Shown: piece by piece, positions 14,033 to 25,845 of the stretch | Position numbering within the stretch: position 1 is the stretch's first letter | Layout: each line of letters starts with the position of its first letter | NCBI GenBank assembly: GCA_028023455.1 | Contig: JAQFVV010000324.1 | Span: 496,001-560,000 of the forward strand | Direction: 5' to 3' | Source: Epiperipatus broadwayi | Taxonomy: Eukaryota > Onychophora > Udeonychophora > Euonychophora > Peripatidae | DNA length: 64,000 bases | Notes under the pieces: model-generated | What the model saw: only the letters and a program-made list of their open reading frames with translations | Told to the model about the DNA's origin: nothing | Database searches by the model: none | Position numbers and translations under genes: made by a program

Positions 14033-15409
14033 TATAAATATTGTTTATGAGATCAAATTTTTGAGTTGTTTCATTTTAGAAAAAATTTGTTCACAAAAAT
14101 ATGTAATATCAAAACATATTATTTTTTTGAGAAAAGTTATAACCTTTACAAATTCATTTTATGATAGCATGGAGTAAAAATCAACTAACTTTTTATTTTT
14201 ATATAAAGATTTCAACTCATGATTAAGCTGAAAATCTGTCGGATTTAACTATAACTAATATCTATGACAACGACTGTAAATGTTTATAAAAAAATTAAAT
14301 ATTTTATTATTAATTTTAAAATTAATAAATCCATTTGTGAAAGATTTTTCTTGGTTTGGTTCAAAGTTTAGAACAAATCGAAAAATAATTTTTTTGTTAC
14401 TGTTTCATCATTTGTAAAATGAAAAAAAAAATTTTTTTATTAAATTGATTTTTAAATAACTTTGATTCAAAAATGTTAATATTGAAATATGAATTACTCA
14501 TAATATTATTATGATCTTGGATATTTTTATTAACCTAATATGATATCTTTAAAAAAATTACTAAAGTCATTGAGCATGTCTGATATGGGTTTTAATTTAT
14601 CATTTATAAAAACATTAATTTCATTTCTAAATTTAAAAAAAAATATTTTCAAAATATTTGGGCTTAACTGCAATTTTTTCCATAGTTTAATAAGTTTTCA
14701 TATTTCCTTTGTTTTCAAGAAATATTTGAATAATCAATGGTTTGATGTCTGCCTAATTTTAACACTAACAGTTGATCTATTTATAAAAGGTATTACACTG
14801 GGGAAAAATAAATAAATAACGTCATGGGTGTGTTTAATTAAAAAATCAGATATATTAATCTTTGACTAAATTTTAAAGTTTATATCTCGCCTAGAAACAA
14901 TCCCTAGTTTAATAAATAATTAGAAATAATCATTATTGCATTTATCTAAAATAAATGGTGTCAAAGTTGTGGGTGGAATAAATTTGATTCTGTAAATCAA
15001 AATGTAACAATACTGTTGATATGGCAGTGAATATAATTAAAATGAAGGCAAAAACTATTTGCATAAAGATTGCTTGTGTATTATGTAATGTAAATGCATA
15101 TATTTTTAAATATTTCTAATGTTAAAATATTTATTCAACAAACTAATGAATCTAGGGTAGTAACTAATTATATTTTAACACTATCAGTTGCACCTGACAG
15201 TAAAAATTCACAGTTCAATTTGCTTCTGGTACTTCAAAAAATAGTTTCATCTGTTATTTCATTTTTAAGAATTTTAATGAAATTATTTTTTACTACTTCA
15301 AAATTTTCATTTAATTCTTGAACAAAATTAGTAATTTAAACAGTATTTGTTACATCATTATTTTCATTTAATGCTATTGAAAAACATGTAAACTCTTTTG
15401 TATTTATTC
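14033..15409. other. No recognised feature
   Basis: AT-rich DNA. The open frames at 14,540-14,815 and 15,094-15,321 are low-complexity and show no domain; I regard them as chance. Confidence 0.5.
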
Positions 15410-15640
15410 AAACAAGCAAACTCTCTATACAAATTGCCACTCAGTGCAAGCCAGATTAATCAATGGATGCCAGAAGGCTAGTGCATAAAATCCCTGTCTA
15501 GTGCCTACTCATCCAATATTCTCAGACTAGTTTCTGGCTTGTGGCCTTCATCAGCGAGGAGCCTTAGATCTGAGAGCACTGCACGTAGATCATAGGATCT
15601 AATGCAACTCTCCAGCAGCCACCTTTTATCCCTACTTAAA
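15410..15640 (-). repeat. Hammerhead-like unit Y, copy 1
   Basis: Starts near GCAAACTCTCTATACA and includes the GCCACTCAGTGCAAGCCAGA block shared with the copies at 15.87 and 16.19 kb. It carries the ribozyme-like motif on the minus strand at 15,521-15,558. The GC content is clearly above background. The direct spacing to the next copy is about 460 bp. Confidence 0.8.
15521..15558 (-). ncRNA. Hammerhead-ribozyme-like motif, Y copy 1
   Basis: Read on the minus strand: CTCG, core CTGATGA (15,554-15,548), AGGC-loop-GCCA, GAAA (15,534-15,531), C-TA-G, then TC. This places a GTC cleavage triplet before TGAG, which pairs with CTCG (one G-T wobble). That is the order of a type I hammerhead with a minimal stem III. 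Stem II (GGC/GCC) is flanked by an A/A mismatch where the canonical fold has a pair, so activity is uncertain. Confidence 0.5.
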
Positions 15641-15867
15641 TACAAAACCATGAGTCTTAAATTAAAAACACTGTAATATTTTTAATTCAAGCTCATTAGC
15701 TTACATAGTCATATAGGTCTGGACTCAGTTCAGTACCTATATATTTTGGTGTCTTTGGTTCTTTAATAACCATAGCCACCCCTATCACATTAGGCAGGGT
15801 TGGTTTTAAGCCAATAAGCATCACATAATCACCATTTCTTATGCTTTCTTATAACTGTTATTAAAAC
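15641..15867. other. Spacer between Y units
   Basis: AT-rich sequence between the two direct Y copies. I see no separate feature; it may be part of a longer element. Confidence 0.4.
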
Positions 15868-15950
15868 AGGCAAAACTCTTTATACATATTGCCACTCAGT
15901 GCAAGCCAGAGTAATCAATCGATGTAGTGCCTACTCATATCATCCAATAT

Positions 15951-15990
15951 CTCCAGACTAGTTTCTGGCTTGTAGCCTTTATCAGTGAGG
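15951..15990 (-). ncRNA. Hammerhead-like motif, Y copy 2 (core damaged)
   Basis: The same layout as copy 1, but the first core box reads CTGATAA, losing a G that is invariant in active hammerheads. GAAA and the GTC triplet remain. Probably inactive. Confidence 0.45.
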
Positions 15991-16035
15991 AGCCTTGAAT
16001 CCTAAGATCCAGGTGCAGTGCTCTCAGATACAAAG

Positions 16036-16078
16036 CTCCTCACTGATGAAGGTATAAGCCAGAAACTAGTCTGGTGAT
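16036..16078 (+). ncRNA. Hammerhead-like motif, Y copy 3
   Basis: CTGATGA at 16,043-16,049, short stem II (GGT/GCC with an A/A mismatch at its base), GAAA at 16,062-16,065, C-TA-G and a GTC triplet ending at 16,071. TCA before the core can pair with TGG after the cleavage site. Confidence 0.5.
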
Positions 16079-16195
16079 ATTGGATGAGTAGGCATTAGAT
16101 GGGAATTTTATGCACAAGCCTTCTGGCATCCATTGATTACTCTGGCTTGCACTGAGTGGCAATATGTATAGAGAGCTTTGCCTGTTTTAATAACA

Positions 16196-16870
16196 ATTAT
16201 AAGCATAATAAATGATGATCATGTGATCTTTTGTATTTCCTGTTTAATCTTCAGTATTTCTTGTAACTGTTGAAAGATAAACCTATATCAGAAAATTTTT
16301 AATTTTTAGAACATATTTTTCTGAAACTGCCAAAAAAGTTATTTGACTAATTTACTACCATTAAAATATCTTTTTACAATGGAAAATTATATACTACTTT
16401 AGTAAAACAACCACCTATCCTTATTCATATTTTCAATAAGGTTTTTATTGGCCTCTGTTTAGAAAATATATTAAATTAAAAAAATTAATCATAAAATAAA
16501 TTGTAATTTTTGATATAATTATAAAACATTTGAATAGTATAAATTTGATTCAAAAGAATGGAGTGAAAAATTCACTTAGCCTTGCTTCTTCTTTTAAATA
16601 AAAAAGTAAAGGAAAATAATTTATTTTACTCTTATTTGAAAAATAAAAAAATGCAAAATAAAGCATTTAGTTCTATCTAATTGTACTAATTCTTTTACAA
16701 AAATAGAAAGAGACAAATTTTATTTATTAACAGACAAAAAACTTTGAAAAAATAAAGTATTAACTTTATTAATTATAAAATTTCTAATTATAGTTTATCT
16801 ATTTTTAGATAATTAATTTGGTCAAACCTTAATGTTTATGAATCTAAATATAATTGTATCACAAGGGTGT
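16196..16870. other. No recognised feature
   Basis: AT-rich DNA with no motif that I can support. Confidence 0.5.
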
Positions 16871-17004
16871 GCACATATTATATAGGTAAATTGAAAATAT
16901 ATATATATATAAATTAAAATATGTACTATAAAAGTTTGCACATATTATATAGGTAAATTGAAAATATATATATATATAAATTAAAATATGTACTATAAAA
17001 GTTT
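16871..17004. repeat. Perfect tandem duplication, 2 x 67 bp
   Basis: 16,871-16,937 and 16,938-17,004 are identical, each with an internal (TA)n tract. A recent duplication. Confidence 0.95.
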
Positions 17005-19259
17005 GCTAGTATTATTGGTTTCATTATTCATTCAATGGTTGAAACTGAATAATATGATACAAATATCCTAATATATTTAAATTTTGATAATAAAGTTTAT
17101 CATTTGTTGTTGTTGCCTTTTAAACTGGTAATTAGTTTCCTAGTTCTTTTCCACAAATTTCCTTAATATCTTAAATTGTAGCATGTTTTAAATTTTAATG
17201 TTAAATCAAACTATATTTTTTTAATATTTATAGTTGTCTGAATGTGTTAAATGTTTCTTACTGCTGTTATTAATATAGAAATAATTAATTTGACAAAGTT
17301 TAATAAATATTTGGCACTTAGCATTTACTTTTTTATCATTGACATTATTGATTCACTAAAATTTAAATTTAATTTAATATATTAATATTATTAATAATAA
17401 TATTATAAATATAATTTAATTGAAATTTAATTTAATATTTAAATACAAACTGATATGTTTTCTTAGTAAATATATTTTTTAAAATTCTTTTCATGATACA
17501 AAATACTAAATGTTTATAGTAAAACAACTTTGATAGTCTACAAATTCACAGATGATTCCCATTTTAGATATTGATGATAAAAGCAATTGTGATGACATTT
17601 TAAATTTATATCTGATCTTCACTTGAATGTGGATGCCAATTTATAAAAAAACAAGAGTATTTGCTTTATTAAGATTAAATACTAGACCAATTACTGTTTT
17701 TATTTAACAAAGCATTTTTTATCAGTCATCATTTAAATTATCTACAATAAATGCAGAAATTGTTTGACATGTGCAGTAATCAAACTTTCAATACACTATC
17801 TTTAGCTAATGAAAAGATACTTGCTAAACAATATTTAAAATATATTTTATTTTAAAATTACCAATAGAATTGTTTATCAGTAATACAGAATTTTATCCCC
17901 AAATGTGATAAATAAATGTAAAAGAGCTGATTAAATTTTTTTTTTGATTGGATTTAAACACAAATTACACTTTCAGAATACCTGGTCTAGCAAATATTCA
18001 AAAAGAATTAAAATTAATAAGCAACATAAATAACATATTTATCATCAAAAAATGAAATAAAGAAAATTCACTATATTGTCTCTTTCATATAAATTTATAA
18101 TAAAATTATAAAATATCAATATATAACAATGGTTATGAAAAATACATATTTATAAAAATTCAAAAAGCCTTTTTGAGACATATTATGCCTTCTTCAGCAT
18201 AAAGTATTGTCTGTTTTAATTTTTGATTGTGTACATAATAGCATATATTGTTTTATATTGAAACAATAAATAAATAAATAAAATAAAAAATGAATAAAAA
18301 TAAAACAAAATAAAAATAAAATTATGACATAGCAATTCAATTTGTTAAAAATTCAAAAAATGTTAAAATAAATTAATTATATAACATAAACAAATTATAT
18401 AACAAACAATATGGACAAAAACATACTTTGTACAACTTTATAGAACCTTATTATATAATTTTCCATGCATTTTTAATTGATTGGTTGTTGGTTAAATTTA
18501 TTGAAGTTTTATATGTATGATACAATTATTGTTTTTTATGCTTAATATAATTAGTTTCATTTGTATTTTTGAGTTTTTAATATAATCACTTTTATATTCA
18601 TTCAGAATCATTGAGTGTTGCCCTCATAAAAATGTGTGGCAGTTCCACAGTTTTAGAATGCTGTTTTGCAATTATTGTAACTCATATTAGCATAGGATGT
18701 TTTAAATCATGTAGATTTTTTCATACTCTTTCACTGGTTTTTTAACTGAAAAAAATCTGAAGAAGTCAGTATCTTACAGACAGTTGTAAATTATCAATCA
18801 TTTTGACTTTATTGTAAAAGATTTATTTTAAAGTATCCCCTCCTTCTTGATGACTCTTCATATGAAACACATACAATGCCATCACTATAAAAATTAACAC
18901 AGTGCTAGAATTTTTTCAAATATTTTAATAATTATAAAGTAAATGTCAAATTTAAAACAGAATTTGATATATCACAAATTCACCTTCACTCATTCACATT
19001 AAAAAAATTTTAAATAAAAAAGAATTCACTTATTTTCTGAAAGAGTGTTTCCACTTAGTGGATGATATTTATGGTGCATTGGCTTCTATTTACAAGTTAG
19101 TTTTTAAATATTTAAAAAGGCCAAATGTGATTTTTTGAAAATATTATTTGTTTATAAAATTAAATTTAAATGAAAAATCAAGCTCAATTTATTGGGTTGT
19201 AGAATATAATTAAAATTTTATACAGAAATGAAGGATTGAACATTTTCAAAATCTCTCAT
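17005..19259. other. No recognised feature
   Basis: Extremely AT-rich DNA with A-rich simple stretches at 18,260-18,330. No exon or transposon motif was recognised. Confidence 0.5.
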
Positions 19260-19970
19260 CAGGTGGGGTAATAGGTGAGAAAGGTAATGTGGTATGCAAA
19301 AGATTTGAATAAAGATTTTATATAAATATACTTGTACAAAAGGTGGGATGATTGTGTTAGGAGGATTGTTGAATGCTATAGTGGTAAGGAATGGGATAAA
19401 AGAATATATGCATTAATAAAGAATAAGGAGTTAGAGAAATGGAGAATTGGTATGGAAAGTAAAAAGAGTTTAAATATATATAGAAGTAAATGGAATATTG
19501 GGTGTGAGTTAATTTATGATAATAGCAAGGAAAGTAGTTTATTGCTTAAGGCTCAAATGGGATCTTTAGCAACAAGAGAATACACATGTAAATAGAAAAA
19601 TATGGGTGATTTAGTCTGCAAATTGTGTAAGGAAGGCATAGAAAATATTAGATATTTGTTAATTGAATGTAAATGCTTGAAATCAGAAAGGGTACAAATA
19701 ATAAAGTTATGGAAGAATAAATATGAACAAAGTGATTATACAGAAAGTGAGTTATTGTTTTTTATGCTGGATTTGGGAAAAGATAAGGGGGATTTTGATA
19801 TAAAGGCCATTGTGGAAATGGGATGGAGCAGATTATGGAAAAACTTACACATGGGGAATGGAAATGAAAAGTAAAGTAGCTAACAGATTTCTTTGGTCAT
19901 AGTTGTTGAGAGATTCCTGACTCCATTTAAGAAGAGGTCACAGTGTATCACATCACATATAACATAAAGG
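19260..19970 (+). pseudogene. LINE 3' end (C-terminal RT and zinc knuckle)
   Basis: Two open stretches (19,332-19,595 and 19,602-19,874) are separated only by one stop codon and read as one protein. The second holds CKLCKEGIENIRYLLIEC, a C-x2-C...C arrangement like the zf-RVT motif at the C-terminus of non-LTR reverse transcriptases, with Tyr where His is usual. The same DNA appears inverted at 28.5-29.2 kb. After the coding part both copies end with related sequence containing GACTCC...AAGAA and TCACATCACATA. This is a 5'-truncated, broken retrocopy. Specificity beyond non-LTR cannot be fixed. Confidence 0.75.
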
Positions 19971-19979
19971 GCTAATTTA

Positions 19980-20340
19980 ATTTAAAGTTTAATATTTTTA
20001 TAAAATCTATTTTATGCCTGTATGTTAAATAGTGTATGTATATAACAGATTTATCATCTCTTCTATGAATTTCACTATTATGTTCTTTAGCTCTTTCATC
20101 TAATTGTTTCTCAGTACAATTATCACAACTGATATTATATATGATTCCTTTTTATATTTTATATTTTATTTTACAATTACATATTAATTTTTCTATAAAT
20201 TACTATTTAACCATCCAATATTTATCTTATTATTAATATAATTTTTGTTTTTTTATTAGCATATTATAAATTTTAGAATAATATCAAAGTTTAATTCACG
20301 TTTTATTGTAATTATTGTTATTATTATAGGTTTAATCATT
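19980..20340 (-). pseudogene. Penelope-like element relic (GIY-YIG part)
   Basis: Minus-strand translation near 20,160-19,985 gives KGIIYNISCDNC, then EKQLDERAKEHNSEIHRRD and SVIYIHYLTYRHKIDF. This matches the layout of the Penelope GIY-YIG domain (Y-x-I-x-C, R-x-x-E-H, H...T-x-H). The second Tyr-Ile-Gly box and the RT part are lost. It abuts the end of the LINE copy upstream. A degraded fragment with no expected activity. Confidence 0.6.
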
Positions 20341-23300
20341 TTGCGTAGAAATATTATCATTTAATATAGGTTTTTTTAACAATTAAAAAAATATTTTTAA
20401 TATTTTTAGGGTTATGTTCATAATTTTATATAATTCAATAAATTGTTATTAAAAAAATTTATTATAAAAATTATAAATGTAATTTAGATAATTTTTTATT
20501 TACATAAATATTAAAGATAAAGCTCTGAAAATATTAAAAATATATTTCTAATTATAAGAAACTATATTTAATAATAATATGTCCATGCAAAATGATTACA
20601 CTTATAATAATAAATTAATTTCAATAAAAACTGTTCAAATTTTTATATTATTTTAAAATATATAACACATTAATAAAAAATATATATTGATAAATATATA
20701 AATATTGAATGGTCAGACAATAAAAGTCTTGAAAAATTGATTTGAAATGTAATTACATAACATTCAAACATAAAATAGATTGTATAAAAAAGTATTAAAC
20801 CTTTAAATGACTTTAAAAATCCAAAAAGAAGACAAATATATGTAATCATTTGTATTAATTGTAATGAAGATAATTATATGAATTGTTATAGAACTTCAAT
20901 AATTTTAATTAATAACTGTTAAATTTGAAATGAATGGAAAATTATATAATAATATTGTGAAAAAAACCTGTTCTCTAAAACCTATAAATAATGTTAAGGA
21001 TGTGACATTGCCTCATAAATAGCAATATTTCTGTGTTGGATGAGCCAAATATAAAATGAAAACTAATAAAGACTGCCAAGATGTAAAACTAAAATAATTG
21101 CTGTTGTCTGACTAGTTTGCATATTTGAGTAATCATGAATGTAACAGAAAATATAACTCAATATGGATAGCTAGCCTGCAAGAGCCTCCTAGATTTGGGC
21201 AACCACATATAATAAATAAAATCACGAACCAAGTGGATTTCTTCCCTTATGCACTAAATATTTAGACACTTCTAAATATATTATATATATGTTGTATTTA
21301 GACAATTAAAATATACAACTAAAAATAGACAAATAAATATGTTGATTCACAAATGGCTCTATGGCTGTTTAAATTTATATTTACAATGGACTCATGAATT
21401 TTGTAAGGTGCCAATGGTCCAAATAATGAACATCTTGCCTGGCAAAGAAAATACAATTCAATAAATGATGACTTATTTGATAATAAAGTATAGTATGGGA
21501 TATACAATGAATTATCTTAATTGCAAAATAAATTGTGTAATAAAATCATTTTATAATGATTGATGCAATAGGCAAATCAAAATACTTAGGCTAATAATAA
21601 TGAAAATTTATTGAAATAAGTATTAACTCATTGAGGTGGATAAAATAAAGATTATCATTCTAATTTACCAACTGCAATCTAATATCCTATCATATTTTAT
21701 GATTTGTCTACCCTTCTCTTCTCTTTTTAGGATTGCAATTGATAGATGTGATGTATATTTATATTATAAAGCATGTAGTCATAAAAAGGTTAAATATAAA
21801 CTCTTTAAAGAAAGCAAAAAACTTTAACATTGTTACGTTTTTTTGTTTAAAATATATTTCTCATATTGTCTAAATGATAATGAATGCCAAGAAAATTATA
21901 CTAATGGAAATTATTATTAAAAACTTTAATAAATGTTTATTGTTAAAATTACCATTATGTTTTTTTAACCATTTCTTTTTAAAAAACTTATCTGACCGTG
22001 TTACTTTAAAAGGCATTTTTATTTAGTGTTTGTTACTACAGTTTTGAATGTATATGACTTCGGCCTGATATTCCATTATTCAAATCATTAGATGATATCC
22101 AATTATTATTTCTTTTGATATGGAAATCCAAGATGAATTCAATTACCTTAACTTTAGGTGGTAAGAATAGTTTTTGCAATATCCATTTTATTTTAGTCAT
22201 AAAGATATCAAATGAAAAGGAAGTTTATGCCCCCTGTCTTTAAGTTATTTTACCCACAGTGAATATTTATTTGTTATATGTTTCAAATATATTTATAAAA
22301 GTAAAATCAACAAACACATAGTTTTAAGCAAAAGAAAGTATATCTTCTTGCTAAAATTATTTCTGTAACTATGGCAACAAAAACACAGTCTTTTTCTTTT
22401 GTTAAAACACTCACTTGTGATCATGTGATTCTCTTTCTTCTAATTGTAATAAGGCATTGATGTCATTTGCACAATAATAATTTAAACAAAAATATTTTAT
22501 TTTTAAATTTACTAAATAAATGGTTCATTTATTTTAAATTCATTCAAAACAATAAATATTTCTTCTATTAAATAGATGACCTTTAATTGTTTTCTTTATT
22601 TATTTATATATTACAAGGAAACTATAGTTGGCAACATGTGTACAATATAAAGTTGTATAAAATATGTTTATATTCATTTTGTACAATGGCTATGCTATAT
22701 TCTAAATATATTTCAACCTTTATTGAATTTCTAATAATTTGGATTGATAAATCATATTTTTATAATTTTATTTTTACTTATTTTGCTTTTATTTACATTT
22801 TAATTATTTATGCATTTATTGTTTCTAATATAAAATAATAGATGTCACTATATACACAATAATACATTAATGTGTGTTACAGATGTTTTACAATGATGAA
22901 GGTCTAAAATTATGTGCCCAAAATTGCTGTTCTGTATAATTATATATATATAATTACTGTTATATATATATATATATTATATTACTTTATTATAATATAT
23001 TTAATAAGAAATGTTGCTGTAACTTTTTTAAACTAATTTTTGCTTTTGACACTTTGGATATTATTCATGTTTCATAATGCTGTAATACCTATTAGAACTT
23101 TTGTATTTAAATAGAATGATCTTAAAAGATATTTTTTATTATGTCCAATAAAAAATTTAAAAAAGAAGTTGTATGATCAGTTACTTATGAAATTAAGTAA
23201 TATTCCAATACCAAAGGACAAGTTCAGTTCAATAATCCTTTTAATTAATTAAACTGATTTTTTAAAAAAATTGTCTTAAACTACGAGTCAATCCAAGAAC

Positions 23301-24231
23301 TCTTAGCTCTTGATTCTGCTCATCTTACTACACTACAACTTACCATTTCAGTCTTTTTAATAACATTGATTCAATAATATGAATACTCCTGCTCACAAAT
23401 TTGATTTCAACAGTTTTATTTTTTCTAACTTAATCTATGTTAGAGATCACTTCACCTTCAAAACGTTTGTTATGTCTATTTCATACTAGTAATTTGATCT
23501 TAAAAGTTTCAGTTAGGAATTATGTTGAAACATTTGCTCATTATTTATATTGCAACTATTGAGGCAATTATAATTTTAAAAATGGTAATACAAAAAAAAT
23601 TACAACTTCAGATATTTGGAAAATAAATACAAAATGTTGATTAAAGATATAATAAAATATTAAAATCAATGGAGAACTGCAAATAGATATGATGTTGAAA
23701 TATTTTAGATAAAAGAAAATACTGCTGATATTGGTGCTTACTTTTCAATTTTTTTTTTTTTATATGAGTCTGTTTTCTATCTTTTTTTTCTGGAATTAAA
23801 ATAGCCATGCAGCAGTTGCTTAAGAGTGCCTATAAAGGAATGAATAAAGAAGCACTTTTATTACATATCAGTGTTGTCATCTGTCAGTCATGTAAATGGG
23901 GATTTTTTGCCTATTCAAAAAATTTTCAATAATATATTTTTTTATATAGCGCTATGTTTTTTTATGTAATAGTAATATTAGCGATTAAGCCAATGCGCAT
24001 GCGCTTTAAAGATAAATTATAAATGAATACTCAATTTTTCCAGACATGAGATATAGTATTTTAGAAAGTATGGAATGAATCCACCTATGTAATAGTTTAT
24101 AATTATTGCCTCTTGTGCATTTTGAAATAATGCTTTGCTATTAACAAGATTATGACCAATTGTCCTCAGCATTATTTTATGTTCTTTTGCAAAGAAATTT
24201 TTATACAGGAAAAGAAAATCTCAATTTAGGC
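20341..24231. other. No recognised gene
   Basis: AT-rich DNA with (TA)n tracts near 22,940-22,975. Short open frames (21,319-21,507, 21,636-21,827, 22,587-22,838) are low-complexity. The only odd short site is a GC palindrome at 23,993-24,004. Confidence 0.5.
23993..24004. promoter_or_regulatory. ATGCGCATGCGC palindrome-like site (NRF-1-type)
   Basis: The 12-mer resembles the known NRF-1 consensus (GCGCATGCGC core). It is isolated in an AT-rich landscape with no gene start nearby, so a regulatory role is speculative. Confidence 0.2.
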
Positions 24232-24560
24232 TTCAGGATAATATATCAGGGATTCAAACTCACTTTCACATGACCCTCAACTCTCTATGTCATCTCATAT
24301 TGCTGACCCACTTGATCACACACATATTGAAAAGATAAATAATCACCAATATATGTATTTCATGCTAAACCAGAAATTGTCAGTTAGTCCAGTTTACTAT
24401 CTCCACACATATATACAATCTGTGCTCAGCTTTATATTAAGATAACCAATCTTCATACTTTAATGGACAGGCTTCAAACTATTCCAACCCACAACTCTTC
24501 AGCCAGCCATTTCATTGAAAATCTGATGATGGAATGTTCAAAGCCCACATTAGTGCCAAG
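24232..24560 (-). mobile_element. Hammerhead-bearing repeat X, copy 1
   Basis: Begins ATATATCAGGGATTCAAACT and runs through the hammerhead at 24,345-24,388 to the CAATCTTCATACTTTAATGG block and ATTGAAAATCTGATGATGG. The same order of blocks occurs at 53.6 kb and, inverted, at 28.0 kb. On the minus strand it ends in a tRNA B-box-like motif (AGTTTGAATCC). A second, truncated start of the same element lies about 490 bp to the right. Confidence 0.8.
24345..24388 (-). ncRNA. Hammerhead ribozyme X1 (core damaged)
   Basis: Minus strand: ACTAA, CTGACAA (one core G lost), weak stem II, GAAA, TACATATA, TTGGT. Stem I (ACTAA/TTGGT) and stem III (A-TA/TA-T) pair and the ATA cleavage triplet is present. 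The CTGACAA change and damaged stem II suggest it is inactive. Confidence 0.6.
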
Positions 24561-24721
24561 GTTGTCATCCTACTCATGTTGACATTAGTCATTCTGATCT
24601 CTCATGTACCAGAGAATAATCCATTTCCATACTTATGTGAAGGATGGGCAGACATTTAATGCACTATGTTTCAATATGTAATTTAATACATTGTACAGGA
24701 GTACACTCACCTGCGCATATA

Positions 24722-24765
24722 ATGTAATATATCAGGGATTCGAACTCAGACTTTCACAAAGTACA
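24722..24765 (-). repeat. Truncated X repeat end
   Basis: TATATCAGGGATTCGAACTC plus AGACTTTCACA repeats the start of the X element at 24,232. On the minus strand it gives a clean tRNA B-box-like GAGTTCGAATCC. The body is missing. With the copy at 24,232 it forms a head-to-tail arrangement. Confidence 0.65.
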
Positions 24766-25405
24766 ATTAAAAGATGCAATCAATTATTTTCCAAAACCAT
24801 ATTAAGATTAAAATGTTCTCATAATCATTTAAAAAAGAATACATTTTTACTATGAAAACTTTTAACTAAATATATACTATATATGACATTTTATAGTATA
24901 ATAATTTTGCAATTGGAGGGATGGAATTTAGGATTTTTCAGTCTATTCATTCTCTACCCCATTTCAATCATATATAAGAAACATTCAGTATATGCAAATT
25001 ACATACTGTCTTAGAATTATAATAATTTTGATTGATTCTCATAGAGTGATGTGAGACTACAGTTTTATTTTTTTATTAAATTTGTATTGTTTTCAAATTG
25101 TATCAATTTTGCAATCTTATAATTATTCAGATTTGTAGGTTTATTGATGTAAGTCTTCATTTTTAAAGAAAATTATATTTTAATATTTCTTAAGATTTAA
25201 AAAGCATCACTTTAGAATGGATTTTATAAGATTAGTATTTTTATGTAGAATAGATATATTAAAAATGTATAGTGTAAAATATTATGCAGAAGTGTTGTGT
25301 GCTATGATTTCCACATAAACAATGTTAAAAATTGCACAGAAACTCATATGTTTAACTATCAATCAGAAAAATTGAGTTTTGCTTTATATCTGAAACAAAT
25401 TTAAA
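24766..25405. other. No recognised feature
   Basis: AT-rich DNA with no supported motif. Confidence 0.5.
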
Positions 25406-25409
25406 CAAT

Positions 25410-25845
25410 ATTAACTATAAAAATGAAATTTTGCTCATAGTAAAAGTAAGCAAAGCCTCCCTAAAATTGGTTCAATTTAATATTCTCAAGATAGAATCAC
25501 TAAGTATTCATCCTAATAGTCTTGTAAATGTTCAAAGTCTATATAATATGTAATATTAGAAAATATGCTGTATGAAATATTATATAAATATGTTGAGAGT
25601 TAAAATCTCTCCAACCATGTACAACTAACACATAAATTTTTTGAACCTCAGGCAAAATGCTTATTTTAAAGACAATTTTTGACAAATTTAATTATAAGAA
25701 TGAAATTTTATCTATTATAGATGTAAACAGAATGTCTCACTGAAAGTGGCCCAACTTCATATTTTTAAGTCAGAATCAATAAGTATTTATTTTAATAACT
25801 TTGCAAATATTCTAAATCTTCTTAATATGTAATATTAGCAACTGC
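25410..25845. repeat. Diverged tandem duplication, about 270 bp period
   Basis: About 25,412-25,560 and 25,686-25,840 share ordered blocks: AATGAAATTTT, TCAGAATCA/TAGAATCAC followed by TAAGTATT, and AATATGTAATATTAG. Differences are many, so the duplication is old. No coding content. Confidence 0.6.

Larger units (their letters stand above)
15868..16195. repeat. Foldback of two Y units
   Basis: Y copy 2 (15,868-16,028, minus) and Y copy 3 (16,029-16,195, plus) are inverted around about 16,028. The outer ends CAGGCAAAACTC and GAGCTTTGCCTG mirror each other, as do the GCCACTCAGTGCAAGCCAGA blocks. The transcript would form a long hairpin with two ribozyme-like motifs facing each other. Confidence 0.85.
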
